Counted from the first letter of the stretch, positions 7,925 to 15,928 are shown. The stretch: 64,000 nucleotides of DNA from Vibrio penaeicida (GCF_030689305.1 NZ_JAUYVM010000009.1:1-64000), one strand, 5' to 3'. A program made the numbers and translations. Notes: generated from the sequence alone by a model not told the origin.

Positions 7925-8974
7925 ATGCCCTTAAATACCAGTAATTTTGTCAACTTAGCGGATGAGAAGTTAGGGGCGAAAGCAATTTACGCCACCGATG
8001 ATTTTTTCGCAGATAAGAGCCGGCTAATCCAGCGACAAGAGCCTGTTTGGAAAGAAGGGCTGTACGACGACAACGGAAAGTGGATGGATGGCTGGGAGAG
8101 CCGTCGAAAAAGAGAAGAAGGGCACGATTACTGCGTGATCCGGCTTGCAATGGCGGGCGAGATTTCAGCGGTAGACATTGATACGCGTTTCTTTACGGGA
8201 AATTATCCACCTTCTGCGTCCATTGAGGCATGCTATTGCCCGAGCGGCGATCCAGACGAGCACACCTATTGGGCTGAGATTCTGACTTCTGTTGGGCTAC
8301 AAGGTGATCAGCAACATCTGTTTCCTATCGAAGCTGGCAGTAACTTTACCCACGTCCGTTTGAATATTTTCCCAGATGGTGGCATCGCACGTCTCAGAGT
8401 GTACGGTTTGCCTGCGGTGGACTGGAACCAGATAGACGTACTACAAAGCATTGATTTGGCTTCGGTTGCTTATGGAGCCAGAGCGCTATCTTGCAGCGAT
8501 GAGCATTACGGTAATAAAAGCAATTTATTGGGTCCTGGTCGTGGCGAAAATATGGGAGACGGTTGGGAAACCGCCAGACGAAGAACGCCAGGCAATGATT
8601 GGGTGATTGTGGCGTTAGGTCATGCGGGAAATGTTGAAAAAATTGTCGTGGATACCGCGCACTTCAAAGGTAACTACCCCGATACGTGCTCTATTCAGGC
8701 GGCCTTTGTTAAAGGAGGAACTGACGAGCAAATCGAAACGCAAAGCCTTTTTTGGCGCGAGTTGTTACCTTCACAAAAACTCAGTGCAGATGCCATTCAC
8801 GAGTTTGAGTCGCAGGTTAACCCAATTGGACCCGTCACGCATATTCGCCTCAATATTTTTCCGGATGGAGGGGTGAGCAGGTTGAGGGTGATTGGGACAA
8901 AAGTGGGAACATCATGCCAGCTTTCAACGGGGCAAAGCTCGGCTGGCTTGTCTCATGTAGTTGAAAGTGATTGA
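7925..8974 (+). CDS. alc: Allantoicase
   Basis: A 349-residue cytosolic hydrolase that splits allantoate into urea and ureidoglycolate. It has the family's internal duplication: two jelly-roll halves (about residues 20-165 and 185-335), each containing a GWE(S/T) element followed by (D/N)TRFFTGNYP-like and FTHVRLNIFPDGG-like blocks (the second copy reads THIRLNIFPDGG). Both copies of NIFPDGG(I/V)(A/S)RLRV are clearly visible. It is immediately followed by allA, whose ATG lies one base after this stop. Confidence 0.95.
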   Translation: MPLNTSNFVNLADEKLGAKAIYATDDFFADKSRLIQRQEPVWKEGLYDDNGKWMDGWESRRKREEGHDYCVIRLAMAGEISAVDIDTRFFTGNYPPSASIEACYCPSGDPDEHTYWAEILTSVGLQGDQQHLFPIEAGSNFTHVRLNIFPDGGIARLRVYGLPAVDWNQIDVLQSIDLASVAYGARALSCSDEHYGNKSNLLGPGRGENMGDGWETARRRTPGNDWVIVALGHAGNVEKIVVDTAHFKGNYPDTCSIQAAFVKGGTDEQIETQSLFWRELLPSQKLSADAIHEFESQVNPIGPVTHIRLNIFPDGGVSRLRVIGTKVGTSCQLSTGQSSAGLSHVVESD

Positions 8975-8975
8975 T

Positions 8976-9515
8976 ATGTTGAGCACAACAAAAGCAGCGA
9001 ATGAACTCAAAATCGAGGTACTTTCAAAAGAAGCCTTTGCCCCTTTTGGTGATGTGATTGAAGCGGATAATCGAGATTTTTTCTTTATCAATAATGGCTC
9101 TACTAAGCGATTTCATCAGTTAGCAAAGGCAGACACAGAAACCTTGGGTGGAAATACCATTATCAGTATTTTTGAAGCCACCCCACTGGATTACCCTTTG
9201 CAGATCAGAATGCTAGAACGGCACCCTCTTGGATCGCAAGCGTTTATGCCTTTGCTTGGGCACCCGTTTTTAATCGTGGTCGCCCCTTTCGCTGAGAAAC
9301 CCGATCCAACAGCCATCAGAGCTTTTATCAGTAATGGCAAACAAGGGGTGAACTATCATAAAGGTATATGGCATCACCCAGTCTTAGCACTGAATTCAGA
9401 TGATCAATTTTTGGTGGTCGACCGAAGTGGGGAAGGGGATAACTGCGATGAGTACTTTTTCCCTGAATCCAACATTCGAACGTTATCGCTTTCTTCCGGA
9501 ATATTACCGAAGTAA
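8976..9515 (+). CDS. allA: Ureidoglycolate lyase
   Basis: A 179-residue enzyme releasing urea and glyoxylate from ureidoglycolate. The ATG at 8976, one base beyond the allantoicase stop, indicates tight translational coupling. TTG and GTG codons upstream are less likely. Family features are FAPFGDVIEADNRDFFFINNG near the N-terminus (split here as EAFAPFGDVIE and FFFINNGSTKRFH), then ERHPLGSQAFMPL and the GVNYHKGIWHHPVLAL block with metal-binding histidines. Its product glyoxylate is the substrate of the nearby malate synthase. Confidence 0.92.
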   Translation: MLSTTKAANELKIEVLSKEAFAPFGDVIEADNRDFFFINNGSTKRFHQLAKADTETLGGNTIISIFEATPLDYPLQIRMLERHPLGSQAFMPLLGHPFLIVVAPFAEKPDPTAIRAFISNGKQGVNYHKGIWHHPVLALNSDDQFLVVDRSGEGDNCDEYFFPESNIRTLSLSSGILPK

Positions 9516-9554
9516 CTCGCGACTAAATGACTACTGACCACAAAGGAGTGTGAG

Positions 9555-10793
9555 ATGGACCCACATGTAACAGAGTGGCTGAACTTAGTGATTCGCTGGG
9601 TTCACATGATTGTAGGCATCGCATGGATTGGTGCTTCTTTCTATTTTGTTTGGCTTGAAAACAACCTCAACAGAATCAACCCCAAAACGGGGTTAGCTGG
9701 CGATTTATGGGCTATCCATGGCGGCGGGATTTATCATCTAGAAAAATACAAATTAGCGCCTCCGCAAATGCCGGAAAAGCTGCATTGGTTTAAATGGGAA
9801 GCGTATTTTACGTGGATAACGGGCGTACTTCTCCTCGCGATTGTGTACTACCTAAACGCCGAAATTTATTTGACAGCCCCCGGCTCTGGGCTCAGTTCCA
9901 TGCAAGCCATTGGCATCGGTGTGGGCGCACTTGTGGCTGGTTGGTTTGTTTACGACGTTTTGTGTGATTCACCCTTGGGGCAAAAACCGTTGTTGCTCGG
10001 TATCATCATCTTCGTTTTGCTGGTGGCATCAGCTTACGGATTAACGCAGGTGTTCAGCGGACGCGGTGCCTACATTCATGTTGGGGCGATTATAGGCACC
10101 ATCATGGTGGGCAACGTATTTCGAATCATCATGCCAGCGCAACGTAACTTAGTAAGCGCTATAGAGAAAGGTGAAACTCCCGATCCCAGCTTACCTGCAA
10201 AAGGGCTGCTTCGATCTCGTCACAATAACTACCTCACGCTGCCAGTGCTGTTCATCATGATCAGCAATCATTTTCCTAGTACGTATGGTTCTAGCTGGAA
10301 TTGGCTGATTTTAGCAGGACTTGCGGCATTCAGTATTTTGGTTCGTCACTACTTCAACACTCGCCATGGAAGCCAAAAGTTTGCGTGGACTCTGCCTGCT
10401 GCGGCAGTTGGGATGATCACGTTAGCGTTTGTAACATCGCCAGTAAGCAAGCCAGTTTCTACGCAATCTGTTTCGATAGAGCAGCCCGCTACGGCAGAGC
10501 AATCGGCCGTTAATTCCGTGAAAGTAAAAGAGACAATGTTCACCAAGGTACATTCCGTGATTCGCGAGCGCTGTACGGTGTGTCACTCGGCTAACCCGAC
10601 ACACGTGGCGTTTCAAACGGCACCCGCAGGGGTGATATTGGATACGCCCACAGAGATCCAAAATAATGTTGACCGTATTGTGGCGCAAACTGTTACGACA
10701 CAAGTGATGCCGATAGGCAACTTGACTCAAATGACGGATGAAGAACGTACCTTGATTGGCGATTGGGCTTCAAAGGGCGCTCAAATTCACTAG
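9555..10793 (+). CDS. puuD: Membrane urate hydroxylase with cytochrome c domain
   Basis: A 412-residue protein that oxidises urate to 5-hydroxyisourate, the first pathway step, replacing soluble uricase. The N-terminal domain (about residues 1-305) is a multi-helix membrane module with the family's LVIRWVHMIVGIAWIGASF start. The C-terminal domain (about 325-412) is a cytochrome c with CTVCH at 340-344 and a plausible axial Met in VMPIGNLTQM, so electrons probably pass to the respiratory chain. An AAAGGAGTG ribosome site precedes the ATG. It is the last gene of the operon. Its TAG stop is contributed by the edge of a repeat relic (10791-10822). Confidence 0.92.
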   Translation: MDPHVTEWLNLVIRWVHMIVGIAWIGASFYFVWLENNLNRINPKTGLAGDLWAIHGGGIYHLEKYKLAPPQMPEKLHWFKWEAYFTWITGVLLLAIVYYLNAEIYLTAPGSGLSSMQAIGIGVGALVAGWFVYDVLCDSPLGQKPLLLGIIIFVLLVASAYGLTQVFSGRGAYIHVGAIIGTIMVGNVFRIIMPAQRNLVSAIEKGETPDPSLPAKGLLRSRHNNYLTLPVLFIMISNHFPSTYGSSWNWLILAGLAAFSILVRHYFNTRHGSQKFAWTLPAAAVGMITLAFVTSPVSKPVSTQSVSIEQPATAEQSAVNSVKVKETMFTKVHSVIRERCTVCHSANPTHVAFQTAPAGVILDTPTEIQNNVDRIVAQTVTTQVMPIGNLTQMTDEERTLIGDWASKGAQIH

Positions 10794-10822
10794 GGTTTAC
10801 TGAGCTTTCGCGGTTAAATTTA
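10791..10822. repeat. Solo terminal fragment of the TA-flanked repeat
   Basis: TAGGG at 10791-10795, followed by six of ten matches and then TTTCGCGGTTAAATTT, is the inverted copy of the right end of the element at 11372-11639 (27 of 31 bases by eye). Only this end is present. The opposite terminus is not found before the next gene. Confidence 0.65.
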
Positions 10823-10921
10823 CCCCACATCAGCGATATAGCAAGGTTAGGCAGTAGCCAAGTGTTGGCAAGATGCTATATTACTTGAATATATTCATAT
10901 TTATTGAAGTGAGGGAGTGGA

Positions 10922-11374
10922 ATGATTTCTAAATGGGCGCAGCGTTTTTTCCAAATGGCGGAGCTGGTGGGGTCTTGGAGTAAAGATCCGTCAACGCAAG
11001 TCGGCGCTGTGATAACAAAGCATAACCGAATTGTTTCAGTTGGCTTTAATGGTTACCCACATGGTATTTCAGACAGTGCAGGAACAGATGAGCGCGACAT
11101 GAAGTATTTGAAAACACTTCACGCCGAAGAAAACGCAATCCTATTTGCAAAACGAGATTTGGACAATTGTGAAATTTGGGTGACACATTTTCCTTGCCCT
11201 AACTGCGCCGCCAAGATCATTCAAACGGGCATTAAAGCCGTACATTGCCCGGAACAAACGGAAGATTTTCTTTCGCGTTGGGGCGACAAAATTCAAGTCA
11301 GCCAAGGTATGTTTGAAGAAGCCGGGGTCGAAGTGGATTGGTTACCGCTTAATGACCTGAATTTAAAAGACTAG
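10922..11374 (+). CDS. dCMP deaminase-family zinc enzyme
   Basis: A 150-residue cytidine/deoxycytidylate deaminase-fold protein. The zinc motif is complete: HAEENAI (the His ligand and catalytic Glu) and PCPNCAAKII (two Cys ligands). The N-terminal SKDPSTQVGAVI and GFNGYPHGI are typical of dCMP deaminases (ComEB/DCTD type), which make dUMP for thymidylate synthesis. Allosteric-site residues cannot be judged. A GAGGGAG ribosome site precedes the ATG. It is flanked on both sides by copies of the same small repeat, and its TAG stop coincides with the repeat edge. Confidence 0.85.
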   Translation: MISKWAQRFFQMAELVGSWSKDPSTQVGAVITKHNRIVSVGFNGYPHGISDSAGTDERDMKYLKTLHAEENAILFAKRDLDNCEIWVTHFPCPNCAAKIIQTGIKAVHCPEQTEDFLSRWGDKIQVSQGMFEEAGVEVDWLPLNDLNLKD

Positions 11375-11639
11375 GGTCTGTTGATCTTTCGAGATGATTT
11401 TTGCAGCAATTTGTGGGTTATTTATACAAGGCAGAGCTTATTCGGTGTAGTCGCTCTACATCAATAAGCGATAACGCAGTAGAAATAGGCCACAAATGCT
11501 GCCCGAAGGGTTCGCTTCTATGCACTTTACTCTTTGTTGCAAGGTATTTGCTTAGAATGACTAGGCTACACACCTTGCGCCGCGATTAAAATGCATAGAA
11601 GTCGAACAAAATTTAACCGCGAAAGTTCAACAGACCCTA
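11372..11639. mobile_element. MITE-like element with GGGTCTGTTGA termini and TA flanks
   Basis: A 264-base segment (11374-11637) bounded by inverted termini GGGTCTGTTGATCTTTCG and CGAAAGTTCAACAGACCC, which differ at one position. TA is present on each side (11372-3 and 11638-9), as expected for a target duplication of the mariner/IS630 type. Internally there is a second inverted pair, TTCTATGCA (11514-11522) and TGCATAGAA. It holds no convincing gene. A 62-codon reading frame inside has no homology I recognise. A relic of the same terminus lies at 10791. Confidence 0.7.
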
Positions 11640-11673
11640 AAAGATTCTTAACAGGCTAAAATATTCTCAACAG

Positions 11674-11706
11674 AAAAAAATGCGGCTCATGAAGCCGCAT
11701 TTTTTG
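11674..11706. terminator. Bidirectional terminator
   Basis: TGCGGCT (11681-11687) and AGCCGCA (11693-11699) form a hairpin flanked by an A run on the left and a T run on the right. It can therefore serve the TetR gene on the minus strand and transcripts from the dCMP deaminase side. Confidence 0.85.
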
Positions 11707-11717
11707 CATCGTGACTT

Positions 11718-12305
11718 TTACGATGACTCTTTCCGAACATAGTCAAACAGTTGGTCGGCTAAACGAGTCAAGGTACCTTTTGGTGGATTCGTGTGGGAAA
11801 AGGTACGAATGCCGTAAATGCCCATCACCAAAAACTCCGCTATTTCGTTGCAGTCTCTTTCATCAGCAATTTCACCCTGCTTTTGAGCCTGTTCGAGTTT
11901 CAACTTAATAGCGTATCGCCATTTGCCCATTAAACCTGAGATAACGTTTTCTACTTCTTCATCTTGCTGAGAAAGTTCGCTGAGCGATTTTTGTAGTAAG
12001 CAATCTTTGATTTCTTCGCGTTCACATTCATCAACGACCGAAGCCAAATATCCTTTCAACGCGTTTAGTGTCGAGCTTTGCCCTTCAAAGTGTGTTTCAA
12101 AAGATGTTTGGCTCTCTACACCGTATTGATCCAGTGCGGCCAGCAGCAATCCACGCTTGTTAGTAAATGCGCAATAAATAGACCCCGGATGCAGCCCCGT
12201 GGCACTTTTTAAGTCTTGCATACTGGTTTTGGCGTAGCCCTTAGAAATAAAGACTTCCATTGCCGATCGTAATACTTCCTCACGATCGAATTCTGCACTG
12301 CGCAT
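11718..12305 (-). CDS. TetR-family repressor paired with an old yellow enzyme
   Basis: A 195-residue protein from the ATG at 12305. Another ATG at 12317 adds four residues. The TetR DNA-binding domain spans about residues 5-55 (FISKGYAKTSMQDLKSATGL then SIYCAFTNKRGLLLAAL). The C-terminal half contains scattered Cys residues (CEREEIKDC and ERDCNE). It is divergent from an N-ethylmaleimide-reductase-like flavoenzyme, the same arrangement as E. coli nemR-nemA, where NemR senses electrophiles through cysteines. Four 16-base palindromes between the two genes are its likely operators. The inducer is inferred to be an electrophile or quinone. Confidence 0.8.
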   Translation of the reverse strand: MRSAEFDREEVLRSAMEVFISKGYAKTSMQDLKSATGLHPGSIYCAFTNKRGLLLAALDQYGVESQTSFETHFEGQSSTLNALKGYLASVVDECEREEIKDCLLQKSLSELSQQDEEVENVISGLMGKWRYAIKLKLEQAQKQGEIADERDCNEIAEFLVMGIYGIRTFSHTNPPKGTLTRLADQLFDYVRKESS

Positions 12306-12348
12306 CTTAGTTCTCATTAAAAACGTAATAGGCGCATTCTAATTGACT

Positions 12349-12439
12349 TTGAACAATCATTCAAAAAAATACTTGAACAATTGTTCAAGAAAGTACTTGA
12401 ATGAATGTTCAAGAAAGGCTAACTTGAACGCGTATTCAA
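12349..12439. promoter_or_regulatory. Four tandem 16-base TetR operators
   Basis: Palindromes of the form TTGAAC-N4-GTTCAA at 12349-12364 (TTGAACAATCATTCAA), 12373-12388 (TTGAACAATTGTTCAA, perfect), 12397-12412 (TTGAATGAATGTTCAA) and 12424-12439 (TTGAACGCGTATTCAA). Start-to-start spacing is 24, 24 and 27 bases. They fill the gap between the repressor gene and the ribosome site of the old yellow enzyme gene. Such ordered multiple sites suggest cooperative binding by several dimers. Confidence 0.85.
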
Positions 12440-12453
12440 GAAAGGACAGAACA

Positions 12454-13497
12454 ATGACCGAGAAATTATTCGAATCGTTTCAACTAAATAGCACGATTAC
12501 CTTACAAAACCATATCTTGATGGCACCGCTAACTCGTTGTATGGCAGACGAAGAATTAGTTCCAACTGACGCCATGGTGGAATACTACGCAAGGCGTGCA
12601 AAGTCGGGTTTGATTATTTCAGAAGCAACGATTATTCGACCAGATGGTCAGGGCTACCCGAATACACCTGGAATTTACACGCCAGAGCAAATTCAGGGTT
12701 GGCGCAAAGTGACCGATGCGGTTCATGCTAAGGGTGGCAAAATTTTCGTTCAGCTTTGGCACACTGGCAGAGTCGCGCATCCGTATTTTTGGGGTGGTGA
12801 GCATGTTCTCGCCCCTTCAGCCAAAGCTGTAGAAGGCACAGTGCCTAGAATGCGCGAGCTTTCGTATGTTGTTCCTAAACCAGCCAGTAAAGATGAGATC
12901 AGCCAGCTTGTAGAGGATTTTGCTCAAGCCGCTTCCAATGCGATTGATGCTGGCTTTGATGGCGTGGAGATTCATGGCGCAAATGGCTATCTGATCGATC
13001 AATTCTTACACTATTCTAGCAACACGCGAGAAGATGAGTTTGGCGGTAACGCTGAAAACATGGCGCGTTTCCCACTGGCTGTGCTGGATGCAATTTCAGC
13101 CCGAATTGGTGAAGACAGAACGGCACTGCGCGTTTCTCCCGCGGCATATTTTAATATCGATAGTGATCCACGAGATCGCGCTGTGTTCGATTACTTCCTT
13201 GCAGAGCTAGACAAGCGTGATATTGCCTACCTGCATATTGGGATTTTTGACGACAGCACAGAGTTTGATTATTTGGACGGGACGCCAACGGCATATTTAA
13301 GAAAGCACTACGGCAAAACGTTGGTAGGAAATGGTAGCTACAGCGCGGAATCGGGCAGTGCTGCTATTAAAGCTGGGAAATTTGATCTAGTAGCGATTGG
13401 TCGCCCATTCATTGCTAACCCAGATTATGTGGAGCGTGTGGAAAGTGGGGAAACGTTGAAGGAGTATTCAGAAGAAATGCTGAGTACTCTTTATTAA
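12454..13497 (+). CDS. Old yellow enzyme (N-ethylmaleimide reductase type)
   Basis: A 347-residue FMN-dependent ene-reductase from the ATG at 12454, preceded by AAAGGA. An upstream reading-frame extension merely translates the operator repeats and was rejected. Family residues seen: HILMAPLTRCMA (FMN loop), the VQLWHTGRVAHP stretch, HGANGYLIDQFL with the His-Asn pair that holds the substrate carbonyl, SSNTREDEFGG, and the phosphate-binding AIGRPFIANPD. It reduces activated alkenes, quinones or nitro compounds with NADPH. Expression is inferred to be repressed by the divergent TetR protein. Confidence 0.92.
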   Translation: MTEKLFESFQLNSTITLQNHILMAPLTRCMADEELVPTDAMVEYYARRAKSGLIISEATIIRPDGQGYPNTPGIYTPEQIQGWRKVTDAVHAKGGKIFVQLWHTGRVAHPYFWGGEHVLAPSAKAVEGTVPRMRELSYVVPKPASKDEISQLVEDFAQAASNAIDAGFDGVEIHGANGYLIDQFLHYSSNTREDEFGGNAENMARFPLAVLDAISARIGEDRTALRVSPAAYFNIDSDPRDRAVFDYFLAELDKRDIAYLHIGIFDDSTEFDYLDGTPTAYLRKHYGKTLVGNGSYSAESGSAAIKAGKFDLVAIGRPFIANPDYVERVESGETLKEYSEEMLSTLY

Positions 13498-13556
13498 ACT
13501 TATCTATTAAAGTTATCTGTTAGAGCTGTCTAGTAGAGTCATTTTCTACTGATTCC

Positions 13557-13592
13557 AAGAGCCGTTTGCTTTGCCGCAAACGGTTCTTTTTT
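13557..13592 (+). terminator. Intrinsic terminator of the old yellow enzyme gene
   Basis: AAGAGCCGTTTGC (13557-13569) pairs with GCAAACGGTTCTT (13576-13588, one G-T pair) and runs into a T tract. It lies about 60 bases after the stop. The remainder of the gap up to 13773 holds nothing I can identify. Confidence 0.85.
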
Positions 13593-13773
13593 ATCGCTCC
13601 TCTGAAGCATTATGAGAAAAAAAGCGATGAACATATTTTTGATGCTCTCAAGTCGTCCCATTTTTAGGATCTAGAATCCAAACCTCAGAATTTTCCGCAA
13701 CTTGGGGATATATTGACTATCTTGAAAATGGTAGATAACCGTTAGTAAGTTAGGAAGTTAGTAAGGGCAACCA

Positions 13774-14346
13774 ATGGAAGCATTAAAACTGTCGTGTCAA
13801 TGTGGCAAAGTGACAGGGAAAATTAATCATATTACCCCAAAGCTAGGTAACCGCTTGATTTGCTATTGTGCGGATTGTCGGCAATTTGCGTTAGAGATGG
13901 ATAGAGAAGAAGAATTGACCTCGACAGGCGGTGTCAATTTAATTCAAGTACCTTTAAACCATTTTGAATTGGAATCCGGTCAGGAACATGTCGCTTGCTT
14001 GCGTTTATCGCGCAAAGGCTTATATCGATGGTATACCACCTGCTGTAACACAATGATGGGTAATACACTCAAACCAGAAACCATTCCGTTTATCGGTATT
14101 CTTGAAACATTCGTAGACGACAACGAGAACATAAATCAAAAAGCCGGACCGATATTGGGCGGTGTAAATATTAAAAGTGCATTGGGCGATCCTTCATCTG
14201 AGCTTGTGGGAATGAAGGGAGAGAAGAGAATTTTGGTTCGCTGCATTACTAAAATGTTGGGATGGAAATTAGCCAAGAAAGGGCACCCCAACGTGCTTTT
14301 TGATGATGACTCGAAAGCCATAGTAAAGCCTACTATACCCAAGTAA
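13774..14346 (+). CDS. GFA-like zinc protein (DUF6151 type)
   Basis: A 190-residue protein with the cysteine pattern of the GFA (glutathione-dependent formaldehyde-activating-like) fold: CQCGKV near the N-terminus, CYCADC at about residues 31-36 and TTCC at about 88-91. These probably bind zinc. The length and the RLSRKGLYRWYTTCCNTMMGN block match the family I know as DUF6151. Its function is unknown. The last codons (Ile-Pro-Lys-stop) are supplied by the left end of a TATACCCAAGTAA repeat, so the native C-terminus may have been replaced. Confidence 0.7.
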   Translation: MEALKLSCQCGKVTGKINHITPKLGNRLICYCADCRQFALEMDREEELTSTGGVNLIQVPLNHFELESGQEHVACLRLSRKGLYRWYTTCCNTMMGNTLKPETIPFIGILETFVDDNENINQKAGPILGGVNIKSALGDPSSELVGMKGEKRILVRCITKMLGWKLAKKGHPNVLFDDDSKAIVKPTIPK

Positions 14347-14614
14347 CCTCAAGATGCTTGTTCAGCGACTTCTCTACCAAATAATAGGTAACTGGCTTTC
14401 AGGCAAGGCACCGATATGAAGATCTAGTCGTTCTAAATCAAAAATCGGTAACGCAGTATGAAAGCCAATTAAACTCGCCCTTGGGAGCCCATATTCTGTC
14501 CCACTTCATCGTCAAAGAACTTGGAAAGGACTCGTCATTCCACTGCGTTCTTTTCCTTGAATTGAAACAGAATATGAGGCTCTGAATCCCGCATCTTGAG
14601 GTCACTTGGGTATA
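14334..14614. repeat. Long hairpin repeat, copy 1 (281 bases)
   Basis: Bounded by TATACCCAAGTAACCTCAAGA and its inverted copy TCTTGAGGTCACTTGGGTATA. Inside are nested inverted pairs, including AACTGGCTTTCA against TGAAAGCCA and CATATTCTGT against ACAGAATATG. Copies 2 (17837) and 3 (31535) are 266 bases, and this one is longer in its left arm. It overlaps the last codons of the upstream gene and ends 16 bases before the truncated Crp-like gene. Confidence 0.85.
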
Positions 14615-14629
14615 AAGTGTTGAGCTAGT

Positions 14630-15073
14630 TTAGCGGCTTGCACCATGTGACTTAGTTCCACGTGACTTAGCGCACTGGAACGCTTCTACCCACGGCAAAT
14701 AAAAGGCTTGCCATTCATCTTCACAGCCAAATTGTTTTCTAAAATCGGCATAAGACCAAACCCATAGTTCGGTTGGCGTCATGGTTTCCATATTGAATGG
14801 TGACGGTTGATTACGCAGTGATTCGGTAACGGGCCATAAGAAGTCATCATCAGAAAAAAAAGCGATGTTATGTTCATTTTTGCTTTCATCGTGGTTGAAT
14901 AAGCGCAATGTTCCATTTTTAACCCAAATTACAGATAACCAGCGCTCACCATAAGTTAGCAAACGCTCAGCGGTTGCGAGACGTCGGTGCTGGGCTAGGG
15001 CATAAATCTTAGATTGTGTTGGTTGAGGTAAGCCACAAAAGTGTGGGCAGTGCAGCAAGAATGTGTCACCCAT
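14630..15073 (-). CDS. Crp/Fnr-like sensor domain lacking its DNA-binding half
   Basis: A 147-residue protein resembling the N-terminal cyclic-nucleotide-binding-type jelly roll of Crp/Fnr regulators (LATAERLLTYGERWLSVIWV, then VKNGTLRLFNHDESKNEHNIAFF and TPTELWVWSYADFRKQF). Complete members are about 220-240 residues and end in a winged helix. Here the protein stops after the jelly roll with a Ser/Arg/Gly-rich tail. A long repeat (14334-14614) begins 16 bases past its stop, so the missing half may have been lost with repeat insertion or deletion. It may be a remnant or a stand-alone sensor domain. Confidence 0.55.
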   Translation of the reverse strand: MGDTFLLHCPHFCGLPQPTQSKIYALAQHRRLATAERLLTYGERWLSVIWVKNGTLRLFNHDESKNEHNIAFFSDDDFLWPVTESLRNQPSPFNMETMTPTELWVWSYADFRKQFGCEDEWQAFYLPWVEAFQCAKSRGTKSHGASR

Positions 15074-15176
15074 AGTCGCTCCATGCTTGTGTAAGGGCTA
15101 ACTTAAGTGTGACACATAAGGCTGAAATTTCCTGTGATATTGATGGCTTTGTTACTTTGGGTACCTTGTCTTATTT

Positions 15177-15788
15177 CTATATCTGATAGCGACAAACAAA
15201 CATTTCAGCAGACTCTTCCGCAATGATTTGTATTTCTTCCTCAGACAGTTCGCTTTTCATGCCCATCAATTGAGGCCAAAACCCACTTCCTTTAATGAGG
15301 CTATGAAGCTGGCTATTAGCGAATTCGACATCCAGAGGCTTAAGACGCTCGTCTTCAACGGCGGATTTTATCCAGCGATGAATGGCTGTTTCCTGAGCTG
15401 AAATCTTTTCGATTTCTTTTTGTAGTTCTTCAGAGTTGTAGAATAGATGCCCAAAGGCAACACGAGCCAAATCTAAATATTCTCGTGATCCGATGAATTC
15501 TAATTCCATATTGAGCAGCTCGACCAATTGCTCTTTCAAAGGCTTATCTGATTGGTATTGGACTTCGATGTCGACCATGGCTCTTTGCCAAAGATCCGAC
15601 ACCAAATGCATCACCAATGCTTCTTTAGATGCAAAGTGGTTATAGACAGTGCGTTTCGATACTCCAGCAATCTGGGCGAGTTTGTCCATACTGGTGGCTT
15701 GAACACCAAATTCTTTGAATGCGCTTGTGGCGGCTTCTAGTATCGCTGCCCGTTTTATCTCACTGCGAGTCTTCTTTTTTTCAGCCAT
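15177..15788 (-). CDS. TetR-family repressor
   Basis: A 203-residue protein. The helix-turn-helix at about residues 12-58 reads FKEFGVQATSMDKLAQIAGV then RTVYNHFASKEALVMHLV. The C-terminal part resembles the AefR-type TetR C-terminal domain (SREYLDLARVAFGHLFYN). It is divergent from the metallo-hydrolase gene. The 140-base gap contains GTAAACT/AGTTTAC palindromic elements that are likely its operators. The effector is unknown. Confidence 0.8.
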   Translation of the reverse strand: MAEKKKTRSEIKRAAILEAATSAFKEFGVQATSMDKLAQIAGVSKRTVYNHFASKEALVMHLVSDLWQRAMVDIEVQYQSDKPLKEQLVELLNMELEFIGSREYLDLARVAFGHLFYNSEELQKEIEKISAQETAIHRWIKSAVEDERLKPLDVEFANSQLHSLIKGSGFWPQLMGMKSELSEEEIQIIAEESAEMFVCRYQI

Positions 15789-15843
15789 GCCTTTTGTTCT
15801 CGATCATGCTTATGTCGTACGAAAGTGGGAATTGAAATTATTT

Positions 15844-15900
15844 TACACTGATCAGTTTACTTTTTAAATCCTCGTTAGTAAACTGCACCGTGTAGTTTAC
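15844..15900. promoter_or_regulatory. Palindromic operators between TetR and metallo-hydrolase
   Basis: ACTGATCAGT at 15847-15856 is a perfect palindrome extended by TA/TTA. GTAAACT (15878-15884) and AGTTTAC (15894-15900) form a second inverted pair with a 9-base gap. Both share the AGTTTAC half-site and lie in the divergent promoter gap. Confidence 0.55.
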
Positions 15901-15928
15901 TTTTATTGTTTGTGTTTGGTAATCCAAT

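Noticed and set aside
10422..10730. Overlapping frames antisense to puuD
   Set aside because: They cover the cytochrome c domain of puuD, whose CTVCH motif shows which frame is real.
11401..11589. A 62-codon reading frame in the gap after the dCMP deaminase
   Set aside because: It lies wholly inside the TA-flanked repeat, has no ribosome site, and its product is unlike any known protein.
12343..12453. A 37-residue N-terminal extension of the old yellow enzyme, with a repetitive Asn/Ser/Arg/Lys pattern
   Set aside because: It is simply the translation of the four operator repeats. The ribosome site (AAAGGA) and the family's normal N-terminus both place the start at 12454.
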